Shown piece by piece: positions 16,757 through 24,794 of a stretch of 64,000 nt of DNA. This DNA comes from Methanoculleus sp. UBA374 (GTDB lineage Archaea; Halobacteriota; Methanomicrobia; Methanomicrobiales; Methanoculleaceae). Position numbers and translations under genes: made by a program. The notes under the pieces are model-generated. The model searched no databases. It was not told the DNA's origin and saw nothing but the letters and a program-made list of their open reading frames with translations. The stretch lies in contig DAYL01000033.1 of assembly GCA_002508705.1 (NCBI GenBank), forward strand, positions 83,594-147,593, given 5' to 3'. Position 1 is the stretch's first letter. Each line of letters starts with the position of its first letter.

Positions 16757-17911
16757 ATGCTCCACGCCTACAAGTATCGGATGTACCCTACTCGGACACA
16801 GATTCCGCTCCTCATGAGACACATCCATGCCTGTCGGTTTGTGTACAACCATTCTCTGGAGCAGAAGATCCGGGCATACGAGCAGGAAGGGCGTAAACTC
16901 TCCTGTTTTGACATGAACAATCATCTTCCCGCCCTCAAAGAAGAACACCCGTGGCTCAAGGAGATCAACTCCCAATCGCTTCAGAGCGCGAACAAGAACC
17001 TCGACAACGCGTTCACCCGGTTCTTCCGGAAGAAAAAGGGATTTCCAAAGTTCAAGTCAAAGAAGAATCCGGTACAGTCCTTTCAGGTGCCTCAGCATTA
17101 CGCGGTGGATTTCGGGCGGCGTCGGATCAAACTCCCGAAGATCGGCGAGATCAAGACCGTTTTCCACCGGATCTTCACCGGGAAGATGAAGTACGTCACG
17201 GTCTCTGTGACTTCAACCGGGAAATGGTTTGTCAGCATTCTCGTTGATGATGGAGCAGCAACACCGGAACCCGTACCGTTTACGCTGGATACCACCCTTG
17301 GGATCGATGTCGGGTTAACGGACTTTGCAACCCTCTCGACTGGAGAGAAGGTTGAGAACCCTCGGCACTTGAAGAACTCCCTCCAGCGCCTGGAAGTGTT
17401 GCAGCGACGCGTCTCACGAAAAGTGAAAGGATCAAAGAACCGACAGAAAGCGATTCAAAAATTAGCCCGATGTCATGAGAAGGTTGCAAACCAGAGGAAC
17501 GATTTCCTGCACAAACTCTCTAATCGAGTCGTGAGTGAGAATCAAGCCATAGCAGTGGAATCGTTAAACGTTGCTGGAATGCAGAAAAACCATAAATTGG
17601 CACAGAGTATTGGCGATGTATCGTGGAGTGCATTCTTTGCGATGCTGGATTACAAGTGCCGGAAGTACGGGAAGACCCTCCTCTCGATCGGGCGGTTTGA
17701 CCCCTCCTCAAAAATATGCAGTAAATGTGGGTATCTCAAGCGGGATCTAATTCTCTCTGAGAGAGAATGGATCTGTCCCGACTGCGGCACTCATCACGAC
17801 TGCGATATCAACGCAGCGATCAATATCAAGAAGTTCGCCCTGCAAGAACAGAACCTTGTCGGGGTAGCAGGTGCGGAACGCGCCGTCGAGCCTGTGGACT
17901 TGCCTCAGTAG
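16757..17911 (+). CDS. tnpB: TnpB, RNA-guided nuclease of an IS1341-type element
   Basis: The 384-residue protein is a complete TnpB: an N-terminal helix-turn-helix region (YKYRMYPTRTQIPLLMRH), RuvC residues in GIDVGLTDF, VESLNVAGM and DCDINAAINI, and a zinc finger CSKCG...CPDCG. It lacks a tnpA partner, as is usual for IS1341-type elements in archaea. TnpB relatives are known to cut DNA guided by an RNA made from the element's right end. All catalytic acids appear present, so it may still be active. It sits between the sulfur operon and tRNA-Gln. Confidence 0.93.
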   Translation: MLHAYKYRMYPTRTQIPLLMRHIHACRFVYNHSLEQKIRAYEQEGRKLSCFDMNNHLPALKEEHPWLKEINSQSLQSANKNLDNAFTRFFRKKKGFPKFKSKKNPVQSFQVPQHYAVDFGRRRIKLPKIGEIKTVFHRIFTGKMKYVTVSVTSTGKWFVSILVDDGAATPEPVPFTLDTTLGIDVGLTDFATLSTGEKVENPRHLKNSLQRLEVLQRRVSRKVKGSKNRQKAIQKLARCHEKVANQRNDFLHKLSNRVVSENQAIAVESLNVAGMQKNHKLAQSIGDVSWSAFFAMLDYKCRKYGKTLLSIGRFDPSSKICSKCGYLKRDLILSEREWICPDCGTHHDCDINAAINIKKFALQEQNLVGVAGAERAVEPVDLPQ

Positions 17912-17960
17912 AGGGAGGATGAAACAGGAAGCCCCGCCCAAAAGGCGCGGGTAATTCACT
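17912..17960 (+). ncRNA. Right end of the tnpB element, likely 3' part of its guide (omega) RNA
   Basis: Directly after the tnpB stop, the sequence gccccgcccaaaaggcgcgg forms a hairpin followed by gtaattcac, the usual right-end pattern of IS605/IS1341 elements. The scaffold probably extends back into the tnpB coding end, with guide sequence beyond the element boundary near 17957. Confidence 0.6.
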
Positions 17961-18045
17961 TTATTATCTTCTACGCCAAATGGAGTAGAGCAAGTTTTCT
18001 GAGAAGAAAACTTGTAAAGTGTATTCACCCGAAGGACTTGAGCAT

Positions 18046-18118
18046 ACCCCCGTAGTGTAGTGGTCAATCATGCAGGACTTTGGATCCGGCGACACCAGTT
18101 CGAATCTGGTCGGGGGTA
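18046..18118 (+). tRNA. tRNA-Gln (anticodon TTG)
   Basis: The acceptor stem ACCCCCG pairs perfectly with CGGGGGT, the D arm GTGTAGTGGTC is typical, the anticodon loop reads CTTTGGA (anticodon TTG), and the T arm ACCAG-TTCGAAT-CTGGT is perfect. One pair in the anticodon stem appears to be A-G. CCA is not encoded. No intron is apparent. Confidence 0.92.
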
Positions 18119-18294
18119 TAAGGACACGGAGTTTAAATACCTTGCTGCGGCGCAACAATTCTCCTGGCGCGCGTTGTCCCCTTTCGGCACTATAAACACG
18201 ATTTTTTGGGGAGTATCCCTCGCACCGTTATCAGCGAGATTGCCCTGCAACTCCCGTGAGGTCCACATATTTCTTAAGGCATCATCGCCCAGTT

Positions 18295-19488
18295 ATGGTA
18301 ATAATGGAAAGCGCCTTATCTATCGAGTTCCAGTTGAGCCTCCTCCTCTTCCTTGCGCTTGCAGGCTACCTTCTGGCATCCAGGATCAACCAATCGGCGA
18401 CGATCGGCGCTATTCTCGTGGGAGTTCTGGTAGGACCGAGTGCGCTCGGCTGGATCACTTACACGGACTTTGTCGCGAGTCTGGCCCACATGGGAGCGAT
18501 CATCCTCCTTTTCGCCATCGGGTTCGAGTTCGACATCAAGGACATCCTCAAGTTGCGCAACGGCGTCATCGCCTTCTTCGGCGTGGTCGTCCCGTGGATA
18601 GGTGGCTATGCCACTTCCGTTCTCTTCGGGTTTGACTTTGCAACTGCGGTCTTCGTCGGCGCGGCACTGACCGCGACGAGTACCGCCATCACCGCAAACG
18701 TCCTCAAGGAGATCGGCATGCTCCAGACCGATGCCGCGAAGGCGATCATCGGTGCCGCCGTCATCGACGATGTCCTCTCCTTGCTCGCGCTCTCCGTCTC
18801 CATGGACCTGGTGAGCGGGGGAGTTTCGGTGGAGGCGCTCGCCATAACGGTCGTTCAGGCTCTGGGCTTTGTCGTCGTCGCCGGCGGCATCGGGGTCCTC
18901 GGCGTGCGGAGACTCATCCAGCGGATGGACACATCGGTTCTGGCCCGGAAATTTCCCGGTTTTGTCTTCGTCTTTGCCCTGATGCTGGCGTTCCTCTACG
19001 CGATGCTCGCCGACATGGTGGGCTTATCGGGGATCGTCGGTGCATTCCTTGCCGGGGTCGCCTTCAGCGGCGTCGAGATCCGCCAGAGCAGGAGCGTCAC
19101 AGAGGGCGCCGAGTATTTCCAGATTGTTTTTGCCTCGATCTTCTTCATATCGCTGGGTATTCTCGTCGATCTTCAGGCGCTCACATCCGAGATCGCTCTC
19201 TTCACGGCGGCGCTGACCGTGGTTGCCCTTGTCACCAAGATCATCGGGTGCGGTCTACCGGCCCGGGTGATGGGGATGTGCCGGGAAGATTCCCTCATCG
19301 TCGGGTTCGGGATGGCGGCGCGGGGAGAGGTGACGATGATCGTCGCGTTGATCGGCCTGAATTCCGGTTTCATCGACCAGGGGATCTTCGTGGCGTGTGT
19401 CGTGATGAGTCTGCTGACCACCCTCATAACCCCGATCATCTATCGGAGCTGGTTCTTCAAGGGTGCATACTGTAGTACCACTGAGTGA
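18295..19488 (+). CDS. Cation:proton antiporter (KefB/CPA2 family)
   Basis: This protein of about 397 residues has roughly 12 membrane segments and belongs to the CPA2 Na+/H+ or K+/H+ exchangers. ATIGAILVGVLVGPSALGW, AALTATSTAITANVL and AAVIDDVLSLLAL (with the ion-binding Asp pair region) are family features. There is no C-terminal TrkA-N/RCK domain. Starts at 18295 and 18304 are both ATG with no clear ribosome-binding site, so the transcript may be leaderless. It appears to be a single-gene unit. Confidence 0.85.
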   Translation: MVIMESALSIEFQLSLLLFLALAGYLLASRINQSATIGAILVGVLVGPSALGWITYTDFVASLAHMGAIILLFAIGFEFDIKDILKLRNGVIAFFGVVVPWIGGYATSVLFGFDFATAVFVGAALTATSTAITANVLKEIGMLQTDAAKAIIGAAVIDDVLSLLALSVSMDLVSGGVSVEALAITVVQALGFVVVAGGIGVLGVRRLIQRMDTSVLARKFPGFVFVFALMLAFLYAMLADMVGLSGIVGAFLAGVAFSGVEIRQSRSVTEGAEYFQIVFASIFFISLGILVDLQALTSEIALFTAALTVVALVTKIIGCGLPARVMGMCREDSLIVGFGMAARGEVTMIVALIGLNSGFIDQGIFVACVVMSLLTTLITPIIYRSWFFKGAYCSTTE

Positions 19489-19573
19489 TGCAGGTAGCCC
19501 TGCATTCTTTTCTCAAAATCTCTTATTCTTCTCTTCCCGGCCGGAAAAAAAGGTGGGGACGCGCCCCTCTGCC

Positions 19574-20029
19574 TCACCAGGCTTCCGGGAACGCCATGTT
19601 GGTGTAGATGTCCTCGAGGCGCGCTTTGTGGCCCCGCTCCATCGAGGCGAGGCTCTCGAAGAGCTCGATCTGCTCCGGGTCCACGCTGAGGCCTGCCAGC
19701 TGGGTGTACATCTGCATCGCGTCGAGCTCCTTCCTGATCGCGATGACGAGACCGTCGAGCGGCTTTAAGTCGGCCGAGAGCGGAGGAGCCTCCAGGATGT
19801 CGGCGACTTTGTAGTCCCGCTTCGTGTTGAACCCGAGTTCCCCGGGCTCTTTTGCGAGAAAGCCCTCGAGGGTCTTTCTGTGTTTGCTCTCCTCCCCGGC
19901 AAGTTCGTTGAAGAGGTTTTTCAGGTTCTCATCCCTGACCTTCTCTCTGACCGTCCGGTAGAAGGTGTACGCTTCAATCTCCCTGTCGATGGCGTTTGAT
20001 ATGATAGAACGATACTCTTCGGCATCCAT
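19574..20029 (-). CDS. Rubrerythrin/ferritin-like diiron protein
   Basis: The 151-residue four-helix protein has diiron ligand motifs EIEAYTFY, EESKHRK, ELDAMQMY and MERGHKARLED. The rubredoxin domain of classical rubrerythrins is missing, so it needs an outside electron donor. Family members reduce peroxide in anaerobes. Its short leader shows no clear regulatory site. Confidence 0.85.
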   Translation of the reverse strand: MDAEEYRSIISNAIDREIEAYTFYRTVREKVRDENLKNLFNELAGEESKHRKTLEGFLAKEPGELGFNTKRDYKVADILEAPPLSADLKPLDGLVIAIRKELDAMQMYTQLAGLSVDPEQIELFESLASMERGHKARLEDIYTNMAFPEAW

Positions 20030-20146
20030 GGTTCATGCACCGGTGGAGAGTAGCATTTGAGGCATTTAAAGATTGTTCGGGCCGGGTACCCGCGCAAGCA
20101 CAGGGGCGGTATGCACGTGAGAACCTGCGGAAAAAAGTATCGGGAT

Positions 20147-20707
20147 TCAGACCTGGATGCCTGCCCGGGCAAGGGCATTCTTAATGGAGGTGAGCTCTTT
20201 TTTGATCTCTTTGAATTCGTCGTCAAGATATTTCCCGGTATCTTTCCGGAGCGCTGCAATCTCTTCTTTCGTCTCAATACCAACCTGAAGCATCTGGTCC
20301 TGTTTATCCAGCATCCGGTCCTGTTTATCCAGCATCTGATCCTGTTTCTTCAAACTCAGTTCAGAGTTCTCCAGCGTTTGATGCATGATTGTGCCGGCAT
20401 AATCTATCCGCTCAAATATCTCCTCCTGGATATCCCCGCGGATGATCTCAAAACTCGTGTACTCCCCGGTAGCCTCCTGCCATTTGATGGTGAATGACTT
20501 GACCGCAATAGGGTAGCGAATGATATTGATCGCGTTTGCGAGGGCGCGAAGGTCCTCTTCGCTTCCCTCCGCGACGATCTCGACCTTTCCGGTGTCGAGA
20601 TTCTTTACATATCCGGTGATATCCTTTTCAAACGTCTCTTTGTAGACATGTTCCCGAAATCCAACCCTTTGCACGCGCCCCGCTGCAATGGCAGAAAACC
20701 GTTTCAT
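20147..20707 (-). CDS. Acylphosphatase-domain protein with C-terminal coiled coil
   Basis: Residues 1-90 match acylphosphatase (AAGRVQRVGFREHVY with the catalytic Arg, then GYVKNLDTGKVEIVAEG). Free acylphosphatases are about 90 residues; here another ~95 residues follow. The extra part is a predicted coiled coil with three near-identical seven-residue repeats (KQDQMLD, KQDRMLD, KQDQMLQ) encoded by tandem 21-base repeats. The catalytic Asn position is ambiguous (KNLD). The role of the fusion is unknown; oligomerisation is likely. Confidence 0.75.
   Translation of the reverse strand: MKRFSAIAAGRVQRVGFREHVYKETFEKDITGYVKNLDTGKVEIVAEGSEEDLRALANAINIIRYPIAVKSFTIKWQEATGEYTSFEIIRGDIQEEIFERIDYAGTIMHQTLENSELSLKKQDQMLDKQDRMLDKQDQMLQVGIETKEEIAALRKDTGKYLDDEFKEIKKELTSIKNALARAGIQV
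20282..20351 (-). repeat. Tandem 21-base repeat inside the acylphosphatase gene
   Basis: Three adjacent units related to cctgtttatccagcatc encode the heptad repeats KQDxMLx. Copy number may vary between strains because the units are nearly identical. Confidence 0.7.
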
Positions 20708-20830
20708 CAGAATGAACTTAAGAACGGTCGACTTAAATAGTTTCCTCCGACTGCCCGGTGGCGGATCATGGGAGGAGATCGTGTTGTCGCGTCGCGAGAC
20801 CCCCAGGGCGGCCCCGCGAAAAAAAGTTGG

Positions 20831-22666
20831 TTAGATGAACCGAGGCTTTTTGGAGAGGAGCCTCGGGGTGTAGAGCGGGCGGAAGGGCTTTCCGGTGGTC
20901 TCCATCTTCACCGCCTGGATGAGTTCGTCTTCGCTCATCGACTCTTTGTAGGGCTTCTTATTCTCCGAGAGTCTCCGAACGGTGACCGTGAGCCGGCCGG
21001 TCTCGGCCTCCTGGTCTCCGATCACCGCAACGTAGGGCACCCAGTCCATCCCGGCTTCGCGGACCTTCTTGTTCACGCTCTCGTCCCGGTCGTCGACGTC
21101 CGCCCGGAGGCCGGCGGCGTTCAGGCGGGTGCCGATCTCTTCGGCAAAGCAGACATGCCTTCCCGCCACCGGCACCAGCCTGACCTGGGTCGGGGCGAGC
21201 CAGGTCGGGAACGAGGGGACCTCCTCTGTAGCGGTGTTTTCGAGCATCGCGCAGATCACCCGCTCAAGCGAGCCCGTCGGCGAACAGTGGAGGATCGGGG
21301 GGTGGACCTCGGCGCCCTCCGGGGTGTAATACTTGATGTCGAACCGGTCCGCACTCTCGACGTCGATCTGGACCGTCGGGTTCTCGATGGGTCTCCCCTG
21401 TGCGTCGATCGCCGCAAGATCGACCTTTGCTATCCAGTAGTGGCTCCGCTCCGAGAGGAGCTCAATGAGCATCGGCACACCCGACTTTGCAACGATCTCC
21501 TTTACCCAGAGTTCGTACTGGTCGAAGAAGTCCCGGGTGCATCGGAAGGCTCCCACGAGCGGGGTTTCAAGGTCCACACCGCTCTGCCAGCCAATTGCGA
21601 GCTGTTCCTCAAAGCTCGCGAGCGCGTCGTCCACGTCGCGGCAGAGGGTGTGCATATCGGGCATCGTGAAGGCGCGGAGGCGCTTCAACCCGATAACTTC
21701 GCCCTTCTGCTCGTGCCGGAACGAGTAGGTTGAGAGTTCATAGAGCTTCATCGGGAGGGTGTTCGGCGAGATATGCATGTCGTGCATGGTGCAGAACATC
21801 CCGAAGCACGCCGCGAACCGGAGCATCATGTCGCGATTGCCGCTCCTGAACCGATATTGCCGCTCCCCGAACTTGGCGGCGTGTTCCGAGATCGCCCTGT
21901 CCCCGAGGTCGTACATCACCGGGGTCTCCACGGGCATTCCGCCGTAATCGAGCACCCGCGCAAGGATGTAGTCGCTGAGGAGGTCCCGGATCAACTTGCC
22001 CCGGGGCATCCAGCGGAGGTTCCCGACGTCCGAACGCGGCTCGTAATCCACGAGTTCCTTCCCGCGCATCAGGTCCACGTGAACCGGCTCGCCTCCCTCC
22101 TGCCCCGGATGGCCGAGTTCTTTCCTGATCAGGGAGGCAAAACGCGTGTCCTCTTTCAGGTAGTCGTCCACGTTTTTGCGTTCCCCTTCGGGCGTGAGGA
22201 CAAAGAACTCGTGCTCGATCTCTTTCTTTTCGGCGGCCGCTCCTTCACCGGGTACGATCGTCCGGGAGAGTTCCGAGAGCGGGTGGCCCTTGCAGGAGAT
22301 CGAGAAGGCCTTGTACCAACCGAACGGTGCGCGCTTCACAACAAAGCCGCCCTTCCTCGCGAGGGCGTCCTCGATACCCCGGAGAGCGCTCACCGCCGCT
22401 TCCGGCGATGCAAGGTCGGCGGAGAGGTGGGCATAGGGGTAGATCATGATATTGGTAGTGCCGAGCTGCCCGGCGGTGGCGACAATCTCGTCTACCGCCT
22501 GCCTGACGGCATCCTCGATGTTCTCCTCGTCGACGGACTCAACCGCGCAGAAGACGGTGAGGGCCTCATCGAGAGCGTCTTTTGGGACGACGTTCTCTTC
22601 GGCGACCTTCGTCTTCTTCCGGGTCTCGTATTCGATATGATCAGAGTGGATTAGAAGAAGTCGCAT
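20831..22666 (-). CDS. thrS: Threonyl-tRNA synthetase, archaeal type
   Basis: The 611-residue enzyme charges tRNA-Thr. It has the archaeal N-terminal editing domain ([14 protein letters not shown]), which resembles D-amino-acid deacylases, then the class II catalytic core (motif 2 region [28 protein letters not shown]) and the C-terminal anticodon-binding domain ([13 protein letters not shown]...). Length and order match archaeal ThrRS. It is separated by 150 bases from dcd upstream and probably has its own promoter. Confidence 0.97.
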   Translation of the reverse strand: MRLLLIHSDHIEYETRKKTKVAEENVVPKDALDEALTVFCAVESVDEENIEDAVRQAVDEIVATAGQLGTTNIMIYPYAHLSADLASPEAAVSALRGIEDALARKGGFVVKRAPFGWYKAFSISCKGHPLSELSRTIVPGEGAAAEKKEIEHEFFVLTPEGERKNVDDYLKEDTRFASLIRKELGHPGQEGGEPVHVDLMRGKELVDYEPRSDVGNLRWMPRGKLIRDLLSDYILARVLDYGGMPVETPVMYDLGDRAISEHAAKFGERQYRFRSGNRDMMLRFAACFGMFCTMHDMHISPNTLPMKLYELSTYSFRHEQKGEVIGLKRLRAFTMPDMHTLCRDVDDALASFEEQLAIGWQSGVDLETPLVGAFRCTRDFFDQYELWVKEIVAKSGVPMLIELLSERSHYWIAKVDLAAIDAQGRPIENPTVQIDVESADRFDIKYYTPEGAEVHPPILHCSPTGSLERVICAMLENTATEEVPSFPTWLAPTQVRLVPVAGRHVCFAEEIGTRLNAAGLRADVDDRDESVNKKVREAGMDWVPYVAVIGDQEAETGRLTVTVRRLSENKKPYKESMSEDELIQAVKMETTGKPFRPLYTPRLLSKKPRFI

Positions 22667-22815
22667 TGCTATCCCCAGTTGAACCGTTTAATATCTGTTT
22701 TCCTGCTATATAGTGCATAATGCTCTTCGGGTGAGATCATGGAGCATCCCGCCCGTTTCCTCCCCGCCGGATGGGGCGGCGGGGTGCGGCTTTGTCCGAT
22801 TGTCGGCGACGTGAA

Positions 22816-23373
22816 TCACGCGCGGCGCGCGTTCTCATGGTAGCGGGAGAGGGTCGCCTGCTGCTGGTCCATGTACTTCGCGTCCTTCTTCATGTTGTAC
22901 GGGCGCGCGGCACGGTCCGTGCGGTAGAATACCAGTTGTCCGATCGGCATCCCCGCGTAAACCCGCACCGGCCGGGCGTTCACGTTGCACATCTCGAGGG
23001 TGATCGTTCCTCGAAACCCTGCATCAATCCAGCCGCCCGTCTGGTGGAGTTCAATCCCGAGGCGCGCGATGCTGCTCTTCCCTTCGATGCTCGCCACGAC
23101 ATCGTCGGGGAGCTCGATCGTCTCCAGGGTCTCGGCGAGGAGAAATTGCCCGGGGCGAAGGACGATTGAGTCGGCCACCGTCTGCTCGGTGTTCGAGCAG
23201 ACGCTCTCTTTTTCATAGGGGTCGATCACGGAGTCTCCCGGAACATACCAGACGAAGTGGGAACCGAGTCTGATATCGAGGGAATTGGGCTGGATCAGGC
23301 CGGGGTCGTAGGGATTCACCTTGATATACCCATGCCTGATGCGGTCTTCGATCTGCCAGTCGACAAGAATCAT
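22816..23373 (-). CDS. dcd: dCTP deaminase
   Basis: The product (185 residues) converts dCTP to dUTP, possibly on to dUMP if bifunctional. [33 protein letters not shown] motifs and the catalytic Glu in TITLEMCN are present. I start at the ATG at 23373 ([10 protein letters not shown]), preceded by GGGAGAG; the frame extends seven codons upstream. It follows trmJ closely and is likely the last gene of the gat-topA run. Confidence 0.93.
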   Translation of the reverse strand: MILVDWQIEDRIRHGYIKVNPYDPGLIQPNSLDIRLGSHFVWYVPGDSVIDPYEKESVCSNTEQTVADSIVLRPGQFLLAETLETIELPDDVVASIEGKSSIARLGIELHQTGGWIDAGFRGTITLEMCNVNARPVRVYAGMPIGQLVFYRTDRAARPYNMKKDAKYMDQQQATLSRYHENARRA

Positions 23374-23395
23374 TCTTCTAGATCTCTCCCGCAAA

Positions 23396-24094
23396 CTATT
23401 CTTTGTTTTCGAGATGCCACTCCGTCCGGCGCATCAGCCCGTGAAGCGTGCTCACCTCGCGGGTGGTCAGTTTCGTCCGGCCGAGCACCCGGTGAATGAG
23501 GATCATTGTGTTCTCCCGCTTGAAGTCCGGGTGATCGATCCGGTCGAGGAACGCATCGAGGTGCCGGTAGAGCGACTCCATCTCGGTGGGTCCCGCGAGG
23601 GGGTAGGTCCCACGGGGCAGGTTTGCAAGTTCGTAGCAGAGGATGCCCACTGCGTGAGAGAGGTTGAGGATCGGGTAGACCTCCGAGGTCGGGATGGTGC
23701 AGATGAGGTTTGCCCGTTTCAGTTCCTCGTTTGAAAGCCCCCAATTCTCCCGCCCGAAGAGGATCGCGACCGTTCCGTCTATGTCGGCGACGGTCTCCCT
23801 GACTTCCGTCGGGGTGTAGTAGGGCAGCCGCATCGGGGTGCAGACCGATTTGCTGACCTCGCCGGTCGTCGCGACCACGAAGTCGAACTCCCGGTAGACC
23901 TCGTCGACCGTCATCCAGCGGGCGTTGTCGAGGACGTCGCGGGCATGAGAAGCGCGCATGACCGCGTCGTCGCCGAGCGGACAGGGGTTGACCAGCACCA
24001 GCCGGGTGAATCCGAAGTTCTTCATAACCCGGGCGGTAAACCCGATATTCCCGTCGTAGAGGGGCTCGACCAGGACGATTGAGACTTCAGGCAT
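23396..24094 (-). CDS. trmJ: tRNA 2'-O-methyltransferase, TrmJ family (SPOUT)
   Basis: The 232-residue protein has the SPOUT knot features [35 protein letters not shown] and [16 protein letters not shown]. Archaeal TrmJ methylates C32 of several tRNAs. It begins four bases after the GGGPS gene and belongs to the same run of tightly packed genes. Confidence 0.92.
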   Translation of the reverse strand: MPEVSIVLVEPLYDGNIGFTARVMKNFGFTRLVLVNPCPLGDDAVMRASHARDVLDNARWMTVDEVYREFDFVVATTGEVSKSVCTPMRLPYYTPTEVRETVADIDGTVAILFGRENWGLSNEELKRANLICTIPTSEVYPILNLSHAVGILCYELANLPRGTYPLAGPTEMESLYRHLDAFLDRIDHPDFKRENTMILIHRVLGRTKLTTREVSTLHGLMRRTEWHLENKE

Positions 24095-24097
24095 ATC

Positions 24098-24790
24098 TCA
24101 CTGTATCGCTCGAACCGTCGCCCGGAGCACATCGATCCCTTCCTCGTAGACTGCATTTCCAATGACGATCGTGTCGGCGATGCGGCCCATCTCCGCCGCC
24201 TGCTCCGCCGAACGGATCCCGCCGCCGTAGTAGAGGGTAGCGTTCTCAACCGCATCGGCTGCCGCCTGCACAATTTTTGGGTCTCCGTAAGTCCCGCTGT
24301 ACTCGATGTAGACGATCGGGAACCGGAAGTACCGGTCCGCCACCTCCGCGAATGCGGCCACATCCTCCCCCGAGAGACTGCAGTCCGCCCCCGTCACCCG
24401 CCCGACGGCGGAGTTCGGGTTGAGGACGATGTAGGCCTCGGGCACCACCATCTCCCAGTCGATGCCGCTCGCGTGACGGAGCCAGGCGTGGTGTTTCCCG
24501 ACGATCCAGCGGACGTCGTTTGCGTTCATCACGCTCGGCACAAAGAGGTGGTCGATCGCCCCGTTGAAGATGGCGCAGTCGGGGCTTGCCGGTTCCACCA
24601 CAAGCGGCAGCCCGTAGGAGGAGACCTGGTCCAGGAGTTCGCAGAGGTTCTCCTGCGTCACGTTCAGGGTGCCCGAGAGCATCAGGGCATCGGTCCCGCT
24701 CGTTGCGATCTCCTCGATGACGTTCCGCGGGAGGTGTTTGTCGGGGTCCAGTTTCGTCACATGTGCCCAGGTCTTCCAGTTCGCGTGCAT
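24098..24790 (-). CDS. Geranylgeranylglyceryl phosphate synthase
   Basis: The 230-residue TIM-barrel protein of the PcrB/GGGPS family makes the first ether bond of archaeal membrane lipids from glycerol-1-phosphate and geranylgeranyl diphosphate. Visible features are TKLDPDK, SGTLNVTQ, VYIEYSGTYGDP and YYGGGIRSAEQA (phosphate binding), and IVIGNAVYE. This is a clear archaeal marker. It sits four bases after topA. Confidence 0.95.
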   Translation of the reverse strand: MHANWKTWAHVTKLDPDKHLPRNVIEEIATSGTDALMLSGTLNVTQENLCELLDQVSSYGLPLVVEPASPDCAIFNGAIDHLFVPSVMNANDVRWIVGKHHAWLRHASGIDWEMVVPEAYIVLNPNSAVGRVTGADCSLSGEDVAAFAEVADRYFRFPIVYIEYSGTYGDPKIVQAAADAVENATLYYGGGIRSAEQAAEMGRIADTIVIGNAVYEEGIDVLRATVRAIQ

Positions 24791-24794
24791 GGTG

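Noticed and set aside
20282..20351. Short regular repeats as a possible CRISPR array
   Set aside because: Units are contiguous, 21 bases, in frame, and encode heptads of a coiled coil; there are no spacers and no cas genes.
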